Below, in pieces: positions 10,324 to 22,173 of a stretch of 64,000 nucleotides of DNA. Source of the stretch: Gautieria morchelliformis (Eukaryota; Basidiomycota; Agaricomycetes; Gomphales; Gomphaceae); NCBI GenBank assembly GCA_015179125.1, contig WHVA01000004.1, positions 310,001 to 374,000 on the forward strand. Direction: 5' to 3'. The notes beneath the pieces were generated by a model that was not told the DNA's origin, made no database searches, and saw nothing but the letters and a program-made list of their open reading frames with translations. Position 1 is the stretch's first letter, and each line of letters begins with the position of its first letter. The position numbers and the translations under genes were made by a program.

Positions 10324-11950
10324 ATGTTCACACAAAATTATCACAATAAACTCTACTCTATTTCGTTAATTTCCGGATCATCGCCTGGACCCCCTCTAGT
10401 TCTAATACCTCTCCGCTTAAATCGTTCAACTTCCAGGACACACTCCTCATCAGCTCCTCCGACCTCTCCACCAGCTCCTCCATTCTCTCCTCGCCGGCCA
10501 GACTAGATGTTTGGGTGCCTTCGGGGGTATCTGAGGATCAGCCAGAGATGCTCGGAAGGAGGGCACAGCAGGATTACCAAGGACGCCCTTCGATGAAATT
10601 GAGGACGGACCCGTCGTCAACCCTTTTTCCTTCACCTTCCCCTTGCTCTTCCCCTTTGACCCTCACTCTTTCACCTCCGGCTCTTGACCATCATTCTCAT
10701 CCTTCGCCACGTACTCTAGAGGGGGGACAAGGACTCCACATGAGTTCGAACGGTGTAGGACGAATGGAAAAGGAAGAGACTTACCCTCTGCTGCGACACA
10801 GCCCTGGCGATCACGAATGCATCGCCCACACATCTTCCCTGCCTCGCCGCTACAGGTGTGACCATAGCGAAGCCATCGCCCACACTTCGCAGGCCTCTTC
10901 AGTACCTCATGCTACGGAGAAGCACACAGTCAGCGGGCGAATTACGTCAACAAAAAAACTATGCTGCTTACCCCGTTATAAATTAGCCAGCCGAGCAAAT
11001 ACGCATGCTCGGGGTAACCATGTTTCACCACCAATTGTGGGATCTTGTCCAATTCACTAATTCACCCAACCCTTGCAACAATGGGCAGGAGTTGGCTCAA
11101 TTGCAATGATCTCTGGCGTAGGAGTCCGAGCGCATTCCTTCCGTGCCTTCTTCGGTGTTCGGGTATTCTCGCCTTCGTCTTCGGACGATAGGAACATGGG
11201 CCGCCGTTTCGTGCGCATGGGCTGGACTGTGGCCGATTGTCCAGCTGATCAAGCAAAAGGCTCAGCTGCATGAGCGGGATCTTCGAGAGGACTTTGAGTC
11301 AGGATGGCCAGCGAACGAAGATGTGTCACGTACTTTCAGGCTCCCTTGTCCTGTCCCCCTCAGCTCTGGGCTCCTTCGCAGCATCCCCCACTATTTCGGG
11401 TTCCTTCGACGGACCTCGCGACGCTGTCGGCTCTGGCACCTCATTCATCTTGGCATTGAGGAACTCAGGGCTAACTAGGAAGCCTATACTCCCTAGCCAC
11501 TCTTTCGCTTCCTTCACCTCCTTCGCCAGGTCGTCCACATCCAACGGACGTTCAAAGTTGGGTTCTGTGATCGCTTCAACGCGCAATATGGTCTGCAGCT
11601 CGGCCTGTGATAGGGTGGGCAACGAAACACTGGATAGGGGAGCTCTCTTACCTGGAGTTCTTCAGCCTCGGCAACCCACTGCTCCACCTCTTTGTGCAAG
11701 GCTCCCCGAAGGTCAGGATGAACCTTCAGCTTGACCCGCGTTCGCTCGATGAGCACAGAGAGAGAGGAAGACTCATTAGAGGCCATGAGGGGTCGAATGA
11801 TGGAATGAACCCATCGCCTCACGTCACAACGCCTTTTAAAACCCAGGGCCGAGCCATGCACAGACCAAGTGGCAAGAGATCATATCGGGGGTACTATTAC
11901 GTCCTCAGACTCGTCCCCCACCCAGCGCACTACGTCATTGGACTCCGAAG
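10324..11950. other. Unassigned remnant between protease and LTR-like debris
   Basis: No RT, RNase H or integrase motif can be read on either strand. On the minus strand, 11,861-11,326 holds two short Glu/Leu-rich frames (for example LSQAELQTILRVE and DVDDLAKEVKEAKEWLGS) that look like a coiled-coil, gag-like N-terminus. The purine run GGAGGGGG near 11,954 resembles a plus-strand polypurine tract. Probably retroelement debris. Confidence 0.35.
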
Positions 11951-11964
11951 CTAGGAGGGGGTAC

Positions 11965-12836
11965 TGTCATGATGCGTTTATTTCCCATACTCGGATGCCC
12001 CGTTTTCCCATTTCTCACTCCATCTCCGTGTTCGTTGCAATCGCCCTCGCCGTGTTCGGCAACCGATCCTCGCTGTTCGCCCCATTTACCATAGCCACAC
12101 CATCAAAGCACGATCGACTTCTTTGGACTGACTTGGCAGTCATCGCTGAGCCTATCACCTCCTCTGCTCAACCCTCTTTCGATGATGTTCCTATGATCGG
12201 ATTGTCATGACGTGTGTATTTCCTACACCTTGTTAGCCCCATTTCCCCTTTCGCCACTTCTCCTCGGTGTTCGCTCGGCTTTGCCCTCCACCTCAACCAC
12301 TCCTGCCCTATGTCATCTCCGTTCGCCCTTCCTTGCATTTCGCCGAACAGCCACTCGCTGCTCGCATCATTCACCAGCAGGCACACCATCAAATCATGAT
12401 TGATATCCCTACCCGGCATGATGGCTCGTCAGTAGCTCCATCAGCTTCTCGGTCCAACCCCCTTTTGGTGTTCATATGAGCAGGGTGCGCTTGCAGGATG
12501 TCCTACCCATAGGTCGTGTGGGATCAACCCAGTAGATGAAGAACCCGCGCAGGGTGGTGTGTATGCGGGCCCCAAGACATGATTTCGTACATAGGTGCCT
12601 TCGCCACCTTCACTCTCCATCGTTTCATGTTCTCCCTCTTCTCTCACTCTATTGTATGTTTATTCCATCTACTTAGTATCATGACTGCGCACCCCTATCC
12701 AACCCTGACTCACGACAGCCTCTTTCCTATTCGCTGATACCTTACGAGCATTCAATATAAGTAGCTTACATTCGCATGTATATTCCCCAGTTCAATTATC
12801 ATATGTCGTCCATCTTGTGAAAACTTGACCTCACTG
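11965..12836 (+). repeat. LTR-like debris with two TGTCATGA starts
   Basis: TGTCATGATGCGTTTATTTCC begins at 11,965 directly after a polypurine run, and a related TGTCATGACGTGTGTATTTCC begins at 12,203. Both are followed by C/T-rich, TTCGCC-rich sequence. A TATA-like AATATAAGTAGC lies at about 12,757. This looks like one LTR interrupted by, or next to, a second diverged one. Ends and target duplications could not be fixed. Confidence 0.35.
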
Positions 12837-13236
12837 TGATCATCGTCTTAAGCCTTCTCTTGGAGATTTCTATCTTCGACCAGCAGAGGACTTAGGCATC
12901 ACTGGTGAGTTCTCATACTTCATCTTCGTTACCGTAGCCTTCGAACTATTTTCTGTGCTGTTGGCGAAGGGCTCCGAAGGAGCACCTTCGCCGGCGAAGG
13001 GATTGTCCCTACTTAGACAGCCCTTCCGTGACACCTTGCACGTTACATTGTCAAGTGCCACAGGCCATTTCGCTACGACTGTAGATAGGGCGAGCCCCGT
13101 TCAGGCAACCCTCTTATCTTGTGAACAATCATTGGTTCACGTATTCGCCGAATGGCATACTTATTCGCACAAGTCATTCGGGCATTCGCTGTGTTCACTA
13201 ATACACGATATTAACGGCTAAAAACCAATATTAACA
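12837..13236. repeat. 400-bp TG...CA repeat, copy 1 (LTR-like)
   Basis: Starts TGATCATCGTCTTAAGCC and ends CCAATATTAACA. A second copy of exactly the same length lies at 21,774-22,173 in the same orientation, at roughly 90% identity. TG/CA termini and length suit a solo LTR, but no internal region or flanking target duplication was found, so the class is inferred. Confidence 0.6.
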
Positions 13237-14980
13237 CGCGCGACATTGCGGCCAAGCGGCTGTCACAACATGATGTCACAACATCATGCTGGCTGCAGCT
13301 GAAGCAATATACTGTCACATCCATGTAATTATAGTACATGTATATGTTATATTATATTAATAAGTTCTTAAAGCTGATGTTTTGGCCATGTAGAAAGCTG
13401 AAAAGGCTGAGAGCAGGCAAACAGACATGCACCTCTCCCCCTGTCCATAACCAGCTGATTACCAGCTTGTTTTCTGTGTCAAACATTTATACATGTACAT
13501 TACTATAATCTGAGTAAGTTATAGCCCTTATTGGAAGAATTTCAGGGCATAATGATGCATATAAGCGAAATTATTCAAATATTAAATAAATCATAATAAG
13601 CCATGTTCTTTATATGTAATTGTAGCTTCTACACAGTATATAATGTGCACCAAGTTCCACCTCTTAATCGTCAGTGGTTGGAGAGATACAGCTCAATATG
13701 TTTCGGCAGCACAGGGCGGCATGGATTTCAGACTCCACCTTGTGTACCCGAAATAGCTGTAATACACAGTCTTGTCTCGCGGCCGCGAATGGGTGATGTG
13801 ATGGTGACGGAATAAGTCATATAGGCGGCGAGTTCTTGGAGGTTCAGGTAATCTATCTTGTTCGTGATATATGTAAAACATCTCACAAGGGCCAATATTC
13901 TAGGTCACTCTGTCTCAAAGCTGTTGCAGTGTATTCAGAAGTAGAAATGTCCTGCCCTCTATTTTATTCCATCACAATTAATGTATTTTCCATACTTGAA
14001 CTCATCAGTGTTCAGTGTTACGGGTGATCGAATTTATTCTAGGTCAGTCTGTCTCAAAGCTGCTGCAGCGTATTCAGAACTAACTCTACTTTATTCCATC
14101 ACAATTATATAATCTATCTTTCATACTCAAATTCATCAGTGTTCATTGTTACTGGTGATTGAAGTTATCCACATCCCAATTAGGCTCATACCCAGCAAGT
14201 AATAATATGAGTGTAAAAGGATACTTATCAGTCACTCGAAATTTAGAGTGAAGCGTGGTGAGTTTAGGAGCTTTGGCACATCTGCGTATACTCATGCACA
14301 TCCAGACTGTACGGCGCCCGCATGGAGTATAAATATATGGTATGCTATCTGTATGATGGGAATATCAGTGTCCGTCATGATTGGGTATGTGACGCTCTCA
14401 ATTTAATGCAATGTCTGGCTCCATCCAGGCCAAACATTGTGGATACTCATGAGCATCACAATGGGGTCTTGCATACTTGCGTCTGACAGGGTGTTGGAGG
14501 GGGTCATGGGTTCATGGCATTCCCCCAGGGTTTTTTATTGCCATGAGATACCAGCCCCCTGATCCTGCCCCAGATTTTCTCTAGAGTACATGTATTCCTT
14601 GGACTTCGACTTAGCGTACTTGTCATTCCACGGACTGTCTATGCACTCTCTTTTTGGCAGGCAGGCGTCTTGTCAGATGCCGGCCGTTATACCTAAACCA
14701 CTCACAAACATGCAAGGCCCCTGAAGGCCACCACAATTCAAATAAATTATGAAGAAAGTCAAATTTGAAATGTCACAGAATATATGTGTATCTACGGGTT
14801 TTTGATGGTATGGGTTGGCAAGAGTGAGCAGATAGCCACATAAGTTGCTGCATGTTACTCTGCTAGTGGGTCTGTATTGGAATTGTGCCTATGATGCATT
14901 AGCTTGGATGCTGTCATTAAGCCTCTGCCATTCTTCCAGATCCTACTGACATATTAACCAGTGCTTTAAAGAGACACCAA
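13237..14980. other. AT-rich intergenic stretch, no gene seen
   Basis: AT-rich, many stops in all frames. It contains a local repeat (TGTCACAACATGATGTCACAAC near 13,262) and the 139-bp tandem duplication listed separately. No convincing coding or RNA gene. Confidence 0.6.
13897..14172 (+). repeat. 139-bp tandem duplication
   Basis: ATTCTAGGTCACTCTGTCTC... at 13,897 is repeated at 14,036 with about 10-15% difference; shared blocks include TCTCAAAGCTG, TTTATTCCATCACAATTA and CATCAGTGTTCA. Two units, direct orientation. Confidence 0.75.
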
Positions 14981-16645
14981 CTACTCACCAGAGGCCATAT
15001 TCCCAGCAAGCTCTACATCTCCAGGACATCCAGTTGTGTGAGGAAACTCATCCAATTCTCTCCCAGCTGACCCAGCCTCTTCATGTGACTCCTGGCCTTC
15101 CTGATCAGCCACATTGTCCTCCAAATCCTTTGCATTAAAATCCTCCCTGCTCAAGTGAGGGTTCCCAAATTCAGCCACTATGGAACTGTGAACACTTTGT
15201 CTGGCTGCATGGAAGCTGGTGAATGACAGAGAGGGTAAGGAGGGGCTGTTAAGTTGACTGTGTCTCTCTTTGAGAGTTAGATGGAACCGGCAGATGATAA
15301 TTACTGATAAGCTGGTTATGCCCTTTTAGTACAATCATGTTTTTCTCCGTTAATTGGTGAGATAATACCTGTTCTGAAAGTTGCCTAAGATGGCTTGAAG
15401 GCTTGGCTTTAGGCCATAAAGCAGCTGAAGTTAGCCATTCTTTTATCATGATCAAAGTATTACATACCCTCAATACCTGAAATGTAAAAGAAGAGTGAGT
15501 AAGCCCTCAAAGCTCAATGTCTTTATAAGTAACAATACCTCAGTTGTGACAGTATCAGGCAAACTAATTGTACGCACAAATCTAAATATGAATCAACATA
15601 TGCAATATCATAGGAGTAATATTCCGCACCCATATCTGACAAAGCCTTACTTGTAGATTAGTGATATGTTCATATATATAAGCAATATTTTGTATGCTCA
15701 CCTTGGTAAATGACTAGACTAATGAGAGATTTCTTATCCCAAATCTCACCTTTCCACCAAAGCCTCAGGGTTTGAATTGAGCTCAGAATGGTTATTATCA
15801 CAACTCCAGTGTCAAAAAGGATTCCAGCGACATTGATCATGGGGGCCACTGTCAAAGGTATTCAGAGACAAATTGGACAAATACAGGTCCCTAGATATTA
15901 CACCTGATGAATTCGTTAGTGTTCATCTAGCCAGAAAGCCCTAGTCCATACTGACAAATTCAATGTATTCAATTGTGAACTAGTGGGATTGCAGTTTTGC
16001 AAAACAGACGAGTACTATATCCAGTGAAATGAATTTATGCTATTCATACAAAGTCTGCACAGGGACATACCACGCCGAGGATAATAGCACCAAGAAAAAG
16101 CAGCCCAAGGACACCCAGAACTCTTTGATTCTGAAGGGAAATAACATAGGTGCGAGCTAGCAGAATGCCTAGATAATAATATGTGCTGATCCTTCTGCCT
16201 GAGAAATATATGGGTATAATCACTCACCCTGTATACCACTCAGACAATGAAGCCCTACAACATCAACTAGGTGAGTTAGAGTATTACATTTCCTTTGAAT
16301 ATATGAGTCTCTAGGTTGCTTCTTCATAAAGAATGAAAGTCATACTAGATACTCATTCCAATCAGTAAGGACATCACAAGAGCATTGTCATAATATACCT
16401 CAAGGGACAGCTTAGAGAAATCAACATATATGGCAACAAGAACAAAAGCCAAGGTCATGTAACGAGCGAGTAAATAGAGAATGGTGCCGATTTTGACGGT
16501 CTTGCACCAAATGTGCTTGATCTCAGATGGTAGGGTGAGAAGAGTGTTGTAGATGAGCAGTGCTGTATAACAAGCTATGGAAATCGTGGAATTAGATAGG
16601 GGATATGTACGCATACCAAACGCTGCGACGAGGACAGAGTTGACC
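14981..16645 (-). pseudogene. DUF6533-type multi-pass membrane protein, start lost
   Basis: A minus-strand host gene with short introns. The exon at 16,574-16,399 reads YNTLLTLPSEIKHIW and ILYLLARYMTL, the core of the fungal DUF6533 domain, followed by GTATAT donor. Next exons carry ARTYVISLQNQRVLGVLGLL (about 16,190-16,070), MINVAGILFDTGVVIITILS with LISLVIYQGE (15,855-15,708), a short exon near 15,630-15,550, one near 15,470-15,360, and a polar tail ending NMASGE-stop at 14,981. Several strongly hydrophobic segments indicate a plasma or internal membrane protein of unknown function. The first exon (donor at 16,616, acceptor at 16,575) has no ATG before an in-frame TGA just upstream, and the gypsy element starts there, so the true start was probably removed. 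Exon joins are by eye. Confidence 0.65.
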
Positions 16646-18050
16646 ACAAAGGTAGTTCAGGTAAGTTCTTCTGCATCTCACGAAGAGACAGTGGCCCACA
16701 GCCACACCACTCAGCTGCCCGACGAGCAGCTCACGCAAGCCGTACAAGTCGCACGGCAGGTGCGCGAAGCCTACAATAGCAGGCTACGGATCCGCAACAC
16801 GGGACTGACCGGGGACACCAGGCACAAAACGCCCCCGGAACCGAGAGCACAAAATGCTCCCGATCCCGAGCCCGATCTGGACCCAGGGCCCGCCAGGGCA
16901 TATAACAGCCTGCCCCACGCGGCATCACAACCGCGCGAGCGATCCATGGCCCCAACGGAAGGCCAGGGAATCCCTGACCAGGCTGACGTCGTACCAAGGG
17001 AGCCGTATGACAGGATCACACGGATGATCCGCGTGGCGTTAGCAGACGCCGCGGACACAGACCCGGAGAAGTCTGTGCTAGCGAAAGCCGGCGTAAAATT
17101 GGCCCACCCGAGCCATACGCCGGGGGATCTGACCTCGAAGAGTTTGAAATCGTCGTGGCAGCCATCCTACGATGGCTAAAAATGAATTGCCTCCTAGGGC
17201 CGACCAGCATTGACATGCAGGTCGGCTATGTGGGCACTCACCTCACCGGCGAAGCCCAGGAGTGGTTCCTTAGAAACGTTGAACGCTTCGATCGCCAGGT
17301 CCGCAGCTGGATGCTGGAAACCGTGATGCAAGGCCTTCAAAAAAGGTTCCTGCAAACACTGACATACCATCACGCATCGAATAAATTCGATGCGGTCATG
17401 CAAGGCATGAAAACTGTTCAGGAGATGCTGAATGAGCTCACGAAATACGCGGCGCATATGATACAGCCGCCAGACAACTACACGTTCCAGAGACGGTTCG
17501 TGTCGGCGCTGCGTGAAACGCTGCGCAACGAAGTCCTCAAAAAGGGCTATAATGCCGAGAGCAGCTCAATAGAGCCTCTTTGAGATGGCCCGAATGATAG
17601 AGGAAGCATCCTGATACAATATGGGGATGCCGCCGCGCAGAGAGCGCAGCGGCAATGGCAAGTGCTGCCCGGCTTACAGGGAGCAAGCCGTTGACACAAA
17701 CGGGCCTGACCAGGCCCAGCCTGTTCGCAAGAAGCGGAACAGGACAACAGCTACTGCCCTCACACCCAGCACAAGCTGGACGCCTGCCTGAAGCTAAACA
17801 GCCTCAAGCGTCAGGGTCGTCCCCACGACCTGCCCCACCGACGAAAATGTCGAGCCGGCCTAACGATAGGCCGAGCGGCAGCCAAAGCAACACCACATGC
17901 TTTGAATGCGGCCAACCTGGCCACAAGAAGGCAGAGTGCCCCCGGCTTAGGTCCGGTATAAGGACAGCGGCCATGAGGCATGACGGTGAAGCCGAATATC
18001 CGGAGACGGATCTCGGTCAAAATTCTCTTCAACAAATTGATGAAGAGGGG
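16646..18050 (+). pseudogene. Gypsy gag with CCHC zinc knuckle
   Basis: An Arg/Pro-rich N-terminal part (about 16,670-17,150) precedes the capsid-like Retrotrans_gag core, with YVGTHLTGEAQEWFLRNVER and FQRRFVSALRETLRNEVL (17,155-17,583). A classic knuckle CFECGQPGHKKAECP lies at about 17,900-17,944. Gag forms the particle and binds element RNA. Confidence 0.8.
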
Positions 18051-18106
18051 GAGGGTGATCCCCAACCCAACGACACTCCGGACAACGGAGAGGCGCCCAC
18101 TGAAGA

Positions 18107-18772
18107 ATGCCAGAGCCGTCCCAATACTATGAATGGGACGAGGAGGTGGAAGACACCATCTACAGGTCCAGCCTGATCAGATTCGCACTGGAAGACGAAA
18201 CCGCCACAAAGGTTATGGCGGCACACACATCGGTCACGCCAGACAAGGTGGCCAAGCCGGTGTATCACCACCGAAGCAAACACAGGACGCGGCCAACGCG
18301 TCCGCGCAGTGAGAACCATACCCTATCGGGGTACTGGGAAATAAACGGCGTAAACGCGCACTGCCTGCTAGATGGCGGCAGCGAAGGGGTACTGCTGTCC
18401 CCCGAATTCATGCGAGCTACAGGGATGAAGACATTCTCCCTGGAGCAATCAATTGCGCTGCAGCTAGCCTGCATAGGCAGCCGTTCCACGATCAACTATG
18501 GAACGAACACGACCATCAAGTTTGGTCGTGGGACATACGTCGAATATTTCGACGTAGCAAACGTCGAATATCACGACGCGATCTTAGGGACACCGTTCCT
18601 AAGGAGATTCGGCATAGCCCTGGACTTCTCGAGCCCAGGGATGATTCGCAAGAGGAACGAAGTGACCCCCACAGGCAAGGTCTCATTCAACGACGACAAA
18701 TCGACGAACAAGGACAAAGGGCCACGGGTGAGCAGGATCACCCAGGCACCGAAGCCAAACCTGGCTCATTGA
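18107..18772 (+). pseudogene. Gypsy protease domain
   Basis: An open stretch of about 220 residues with the retropepsin pattern: GYWEINGVNAHCLLDGGSEG (active-site region) followed by hydrophobic strands and DAILGTPFLRRFGIALDF, the usual ILG flap-distal motif. Cleaves the Gag-Pol polyprotein. Confidence 0.8.
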
Positions 18773-18918
18773 AGCCAGGAGGACGAGTCGCGGGACAACT
18801 CGTCCTTGAACTCACCCTACAGCCGTAGGGAGAGACGCTCTCGCCTAACGGTGAAAGCGATGGGAAAAAGGAAAGCGGGCCTGCGTGCCGCGGACCTAAT
18901 AGATGCCAACAGCCCCTA

Positions 18919-20335
18919 ATGGCATCTAAGCCAACCACCACCATCATCCATGAGGATGATGACCTTCCTCGCCTCCGCGAGGAATGGATGGAACGAATCA
19001 CTGACCTAGTCAGTGGAATTCCATTAGAACTCCCGCCACTACGGGAGATCAAGCATGAGATCAACTTCATTGATCCCAACCAAGACATGCGGTATCGACT
19101 ACCGAAATGCCCTGAACACTTCCGAGAGGAACTGTCCGCTAAGATAGAACGATACACCACTGCAAAGTGGTGGATTCCGGCAGTAACGCAGCAGGCAGTG
19201 CCCATGCTGTGTGTGCCGAAGAAGAACGGTACATTGAGAACCGTCTTCGATCTGCGCCAGCAGAACAAGAACACGATGAAGGACGTCACGCCCTTCCCGG
19301 ATCAAGATATCATACGCAGTGACATGGCTCGCTGCTGATATCAAACAAAACTCGATATGTCAGGAGCATACGAACAGATCCGGATCCATCCGGATCATGT
19401 AGCAAAGACAGCCTTTGCCACGATCCTTGGCACCTTCAGGAGCCGGGGGACTGTAAGGCCCCATCAACATTCCAACGGCTGATGACAGCCATTTTCCACG
19501 ACTGCATAGGTCGCTTCGTCCATGTATACATGGACGACATCTTCATTTTCTCACTCTCAATACAAGAGCATGAAGAGCACCTCTACATCGTCTTTGACAG
19601 ACTGAGGAAGAATCACCTCTTTCTGAGCAAGAAAAAGGTGGACCTCTACTCCATCCGAATGGAGTGTCTTGGCCATATGATCGATGGCCGAGGGGTACAT
19701 GCCGACGAGGACAGGATGCAACGCATCCGCAAATGGTGCAGGCCACGGACGTTCAACGACATCCAGCGTTTCCTTGGGCTGGTACAGTATCTGGCACACT
19801 ACATGATGGATGTTAGCACATATACCACCCCGCTATCGGGCTGTGCACGTAATAACCGTCCATTCGAATGGACACCACTACTGGACAAATGCTGGCAAAG
19901 CATTAAGGCGTTGGCCTGTAAGGCCCCAATCCTGCGTCCAGTAGACGGAAGGTGCCCAGAGCCGATCTGGGTAATCACCGACGGATCAAAAGCCGGCATC
20001 GGTGCAGTCTACGGCCAAGGTCCTGACTGGAAAACCTGTCGACCAGCCGGCTTCTTGTCAAAGAAGTTCAGCGTTGCTCAGCAACACTACCGGACTCACG
20101 AGCACGAGACGATCGCGGAGCTCGAGGCTCTCATGAAATGGGAGGACAAACTGCTGGGGCGAAGGTTCACCCTTGTAACAGACCACAAAGGGCTCGAATA
20201 CTTCGAGACCAGAAGATCCTATCTGACCACCAGGTCAGATGGTGGGAGTTTCTCTCCCGGTTCAATTTCAACACCGTTCATGTGGACGGTATAGAGAACA
20301 AGGTAGCGGACTGCCTGTCGCGCTACTACGAGAGT
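18919..20335 (+). pseudogene. Gypsy reverse transcriptase and RNase H
   Basis: RT blocks in order: PMLCVPKKNGTLRTVFDLRQ, the KLDMSGAYEQIRIHPDH block, and the catalytic VYMDDIFIFS (about 19,520) followed by GHMIDGRGVHADEDRM. RNase H motifs follow: WVITDGSKAGIGAVYGQG, HEHETIAELEALMKWEDKLL and FTLVTDHKGLEYF, ending with the DCLSRYYESD block at about 20,310. Fossil. Confidence 0.85.
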
Positions 20336-20677
20336 GACACGAGTGATGACAATCACCCGGACCATGTCTTCGTGAACACGGATGCGCGTTTGGACCCGGA
20401 CGGTGAATTATTGCCCACCGACCGGTATGTCGAGTTGCGAACAGCGGCGACAAGACACTCTAAACGCCTCGCTGAGAAGACAGAGGCGAGAGTAATGGAA
20501 GCCGCCGCATTAAACGAGGGCTCACCAGAGCCCGCGAATGTTGCCATGTCCCGCGACGACGACGATGATGATGTCACAGTCACCGCCGCAGGAAATGACG
20601 GCGCGCCCCTGCACCGGGTCGTCTAGCAAGGCGTAGACCTGTCTAAGGTCCTACGAGATGCATACCACAGGGACACC

Positions 20678-21773
20678 ATGTTCACAAAGATCATGGCGCA
20701 CCCGGACGCGCACCTGAGATTCAGGATCCGGGACGGGCTGATCTGGACTAAGAATCAGCTCAAAAGAGACATCATTGCCGTCCCCCGCTCTGTTCTTCAA
20801 GGGGGAAGGAAGCTGATCGAAGTTATCATCGATCAGGCACATCAGATAGTCGGCCACTACGGCCATCTGAAGACTTCGAACTACATTCGAAGAGCATATT
20901 GGTGGCCGGGCATTAGCCCAGACATAGAAGCATTCTGCACATCGTGCGCGAGGTGTCAGATGATGAAAACCGGGCCACAACGGCCCAAAGGCCTACTACA
21001 CAGCCTACCCATTCCAGATAGGCCGTGGCAGTCGATTGGCATCGACTTCATGGGGCCCCTGCCCAAATCCAATGACTGTGACTACCTGATGGTAGTCATC
21101 GACCGACTAATGTCGCTCGTACACCTCGTACCTGTAAAAAGTATCGTCGGCGGGGTTGCGTATGCATGGGGAATCGTAGAGTTCATGGATAGAGAGAAAG
21201 GGAATAGGGGATGGGAAAACAGCTATGGCTGTATGCGTGAACACCATGCGCAGTGGCAGCGACACTAAACACCAACTGACATCAACGTCCAGTCATAAGC
21301 CTCATGGCCTAGAATAAGAACACAATGCTGGGGATTTACTGCCTGAAGTTTTCTAAATACAATACTAACTATTTAACTGGTAGTGGCGCTTTGATAGTAT
21401 GTAGAAGGGTCGCAGGGAAATCAAGTGCCGCCGGCGCATTATCATGCGCCGGTGCTCAACCTCGGTCAGGGGATCCGAACCTGCGCTTCGGAACTTGGTC
21501 TAGGCATTAATAACAGTACCAACCACGACGAGCGTGTCAGCCAAGGGAGTAGCCTGGCTGTTTCTGAAGGAGGTCATCCGACTCCACGGAGTTCCCGACT
21601 CCATCGTCTCAGACAGAGACTCGAAGTTCACGTCGATCTTCTGGCGTGAACTACAGCGACTCATGGGGACTAAGCTCCTCATGTCAACTGGCTTCCATCC
21701 CCAAACGGATGGAGCAACCGAGCGGGCAAACCGCTCGATCAGCCAGATATTGCGCGCAGCTTTGACCTCGCCA
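20678..21773 (+). pseudogene. Gypsy integrase, split by a SINE-like insertion
   Basis: The HHCC zinc-binding region is seen at 20,830-20,970 (DQAHQIVGHYGHLKTSNYIR, then CTSCARCQMMK), then the catalytic core with WQSIGIDFMGPLPKSNDCDY. After the insertion (about 21,144-21,515) the core resumes with LHGVPDSIVSDRDSKFTSIF and ends near TDGATERANRSISQILR, where the 400-bp repeat cuts it. Confidence 0.85.
21144..21515 (-). mobile_element. SINE-like insertion with tRNA-type promoter boxes
   Basis: About 370 bp that interrupts the integrase. On the minus strand it opens with GTGGTTGGTACTG (A-box-like) and, about 35 nt later, GGTTCGGATCC (close to the pol III B box GGTTCGANTCC), the spacing found in tRNAs and tRNA-derived SINEs. 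A GC hairpin follows (CCGGCGCAT...ATGCGCCGG). The 3' end lacks a clear A tail and no long target duplication is seen, so the SINE call is tentative. Confidence 0.4.
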
Positions 21774-22173
21774 TGGTCATCGTCTTAAGCCTTCTCTTGG
21801 AGATTTCCATCTTCGACTAGCAGAGGACTTAGGCATCACTGGTGAGTTCACATACTTCATCTTCATTACCTTAGCCTTCGAACTATTTTCTGTGCTGACG
21901 GCGAAGGGCTCCGAAGGAGCACCTTCGCCAGCGAAGGGATTGTTGAGACTTAGACAGCCCTTCCGTGAGACCTTGCACGTTACATCGTCAAGAGCCACGG
22001 GCTATTTCGCTATGACTGTAGATAGGGGGAGCCCCGTTCAGGCAACCCTCTTACTTTGTGAACATTCATTGGTTCACCTATTTGCCGAACGGCATACTTA
22101 TTCGCACAAGTTATTCGGGCATTCGCTGTGTTTACTAATACACAATATCAACGCCTGAAAACCAATCTTGACA
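21774..22173. repeat. 400-bp TG...CA repeat, copy 2 (LTR-like)
   Basis: Starts TGGTCATCGTCTTAAGCC and ends CCAATCTTGACA; same length and orientation as 12,837-13,236. It cuts the gypsy integrase on its left and abuts the tyrosine recombinase on its right. No target duplication found. Confidence 0.6.

Larger units (their letters stand above)
3430..11964 (+). mobile_element. Decayed Ty3/gypsy element, host of a copia insertion
   Basis: Plus-strand gag sequence at about 3575-4801 resumes after the copia element at 9275 with a zinc knuckle, and a retropepsin-like DSGA motif follows near 9736. No reverse transcriptase, RNase H or integrase is recognisable before a polypurine run (GGAGGGGG, about 11,954) that precedes a possible LTR start at 11,965, so the pol region is deleted or replaced. 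No 5' LTR is visible; the left end abuts the LINE near 3430. Clearly an old, multiply broken fossil, older than the copia element inside it. Confidence 0.65.
16646..21773 (+). mobile_element. Ty3/gypsy element, truncated at both ends
   Basis: Gene order gag, zinc knuckle, protease, RT, RNase H, integrase identifies a Ty3/gypsy element. No LTRs flank it: the left end starts inside gag next to the DUF6533 gene and the right end stops in the integrase where the 400-bp repeat begins. The coding region carries several breaks and one insertion of about 370 bp. Clearly an old fossil. Confidence 0.85.

Noticed and set aside
21430-21525. A genuine tRNA gene on the minus strand
   Set aside because: B box is near consensus, but acceptor and anticodon stems do not form by eye; SINE-type derivative is more likely.
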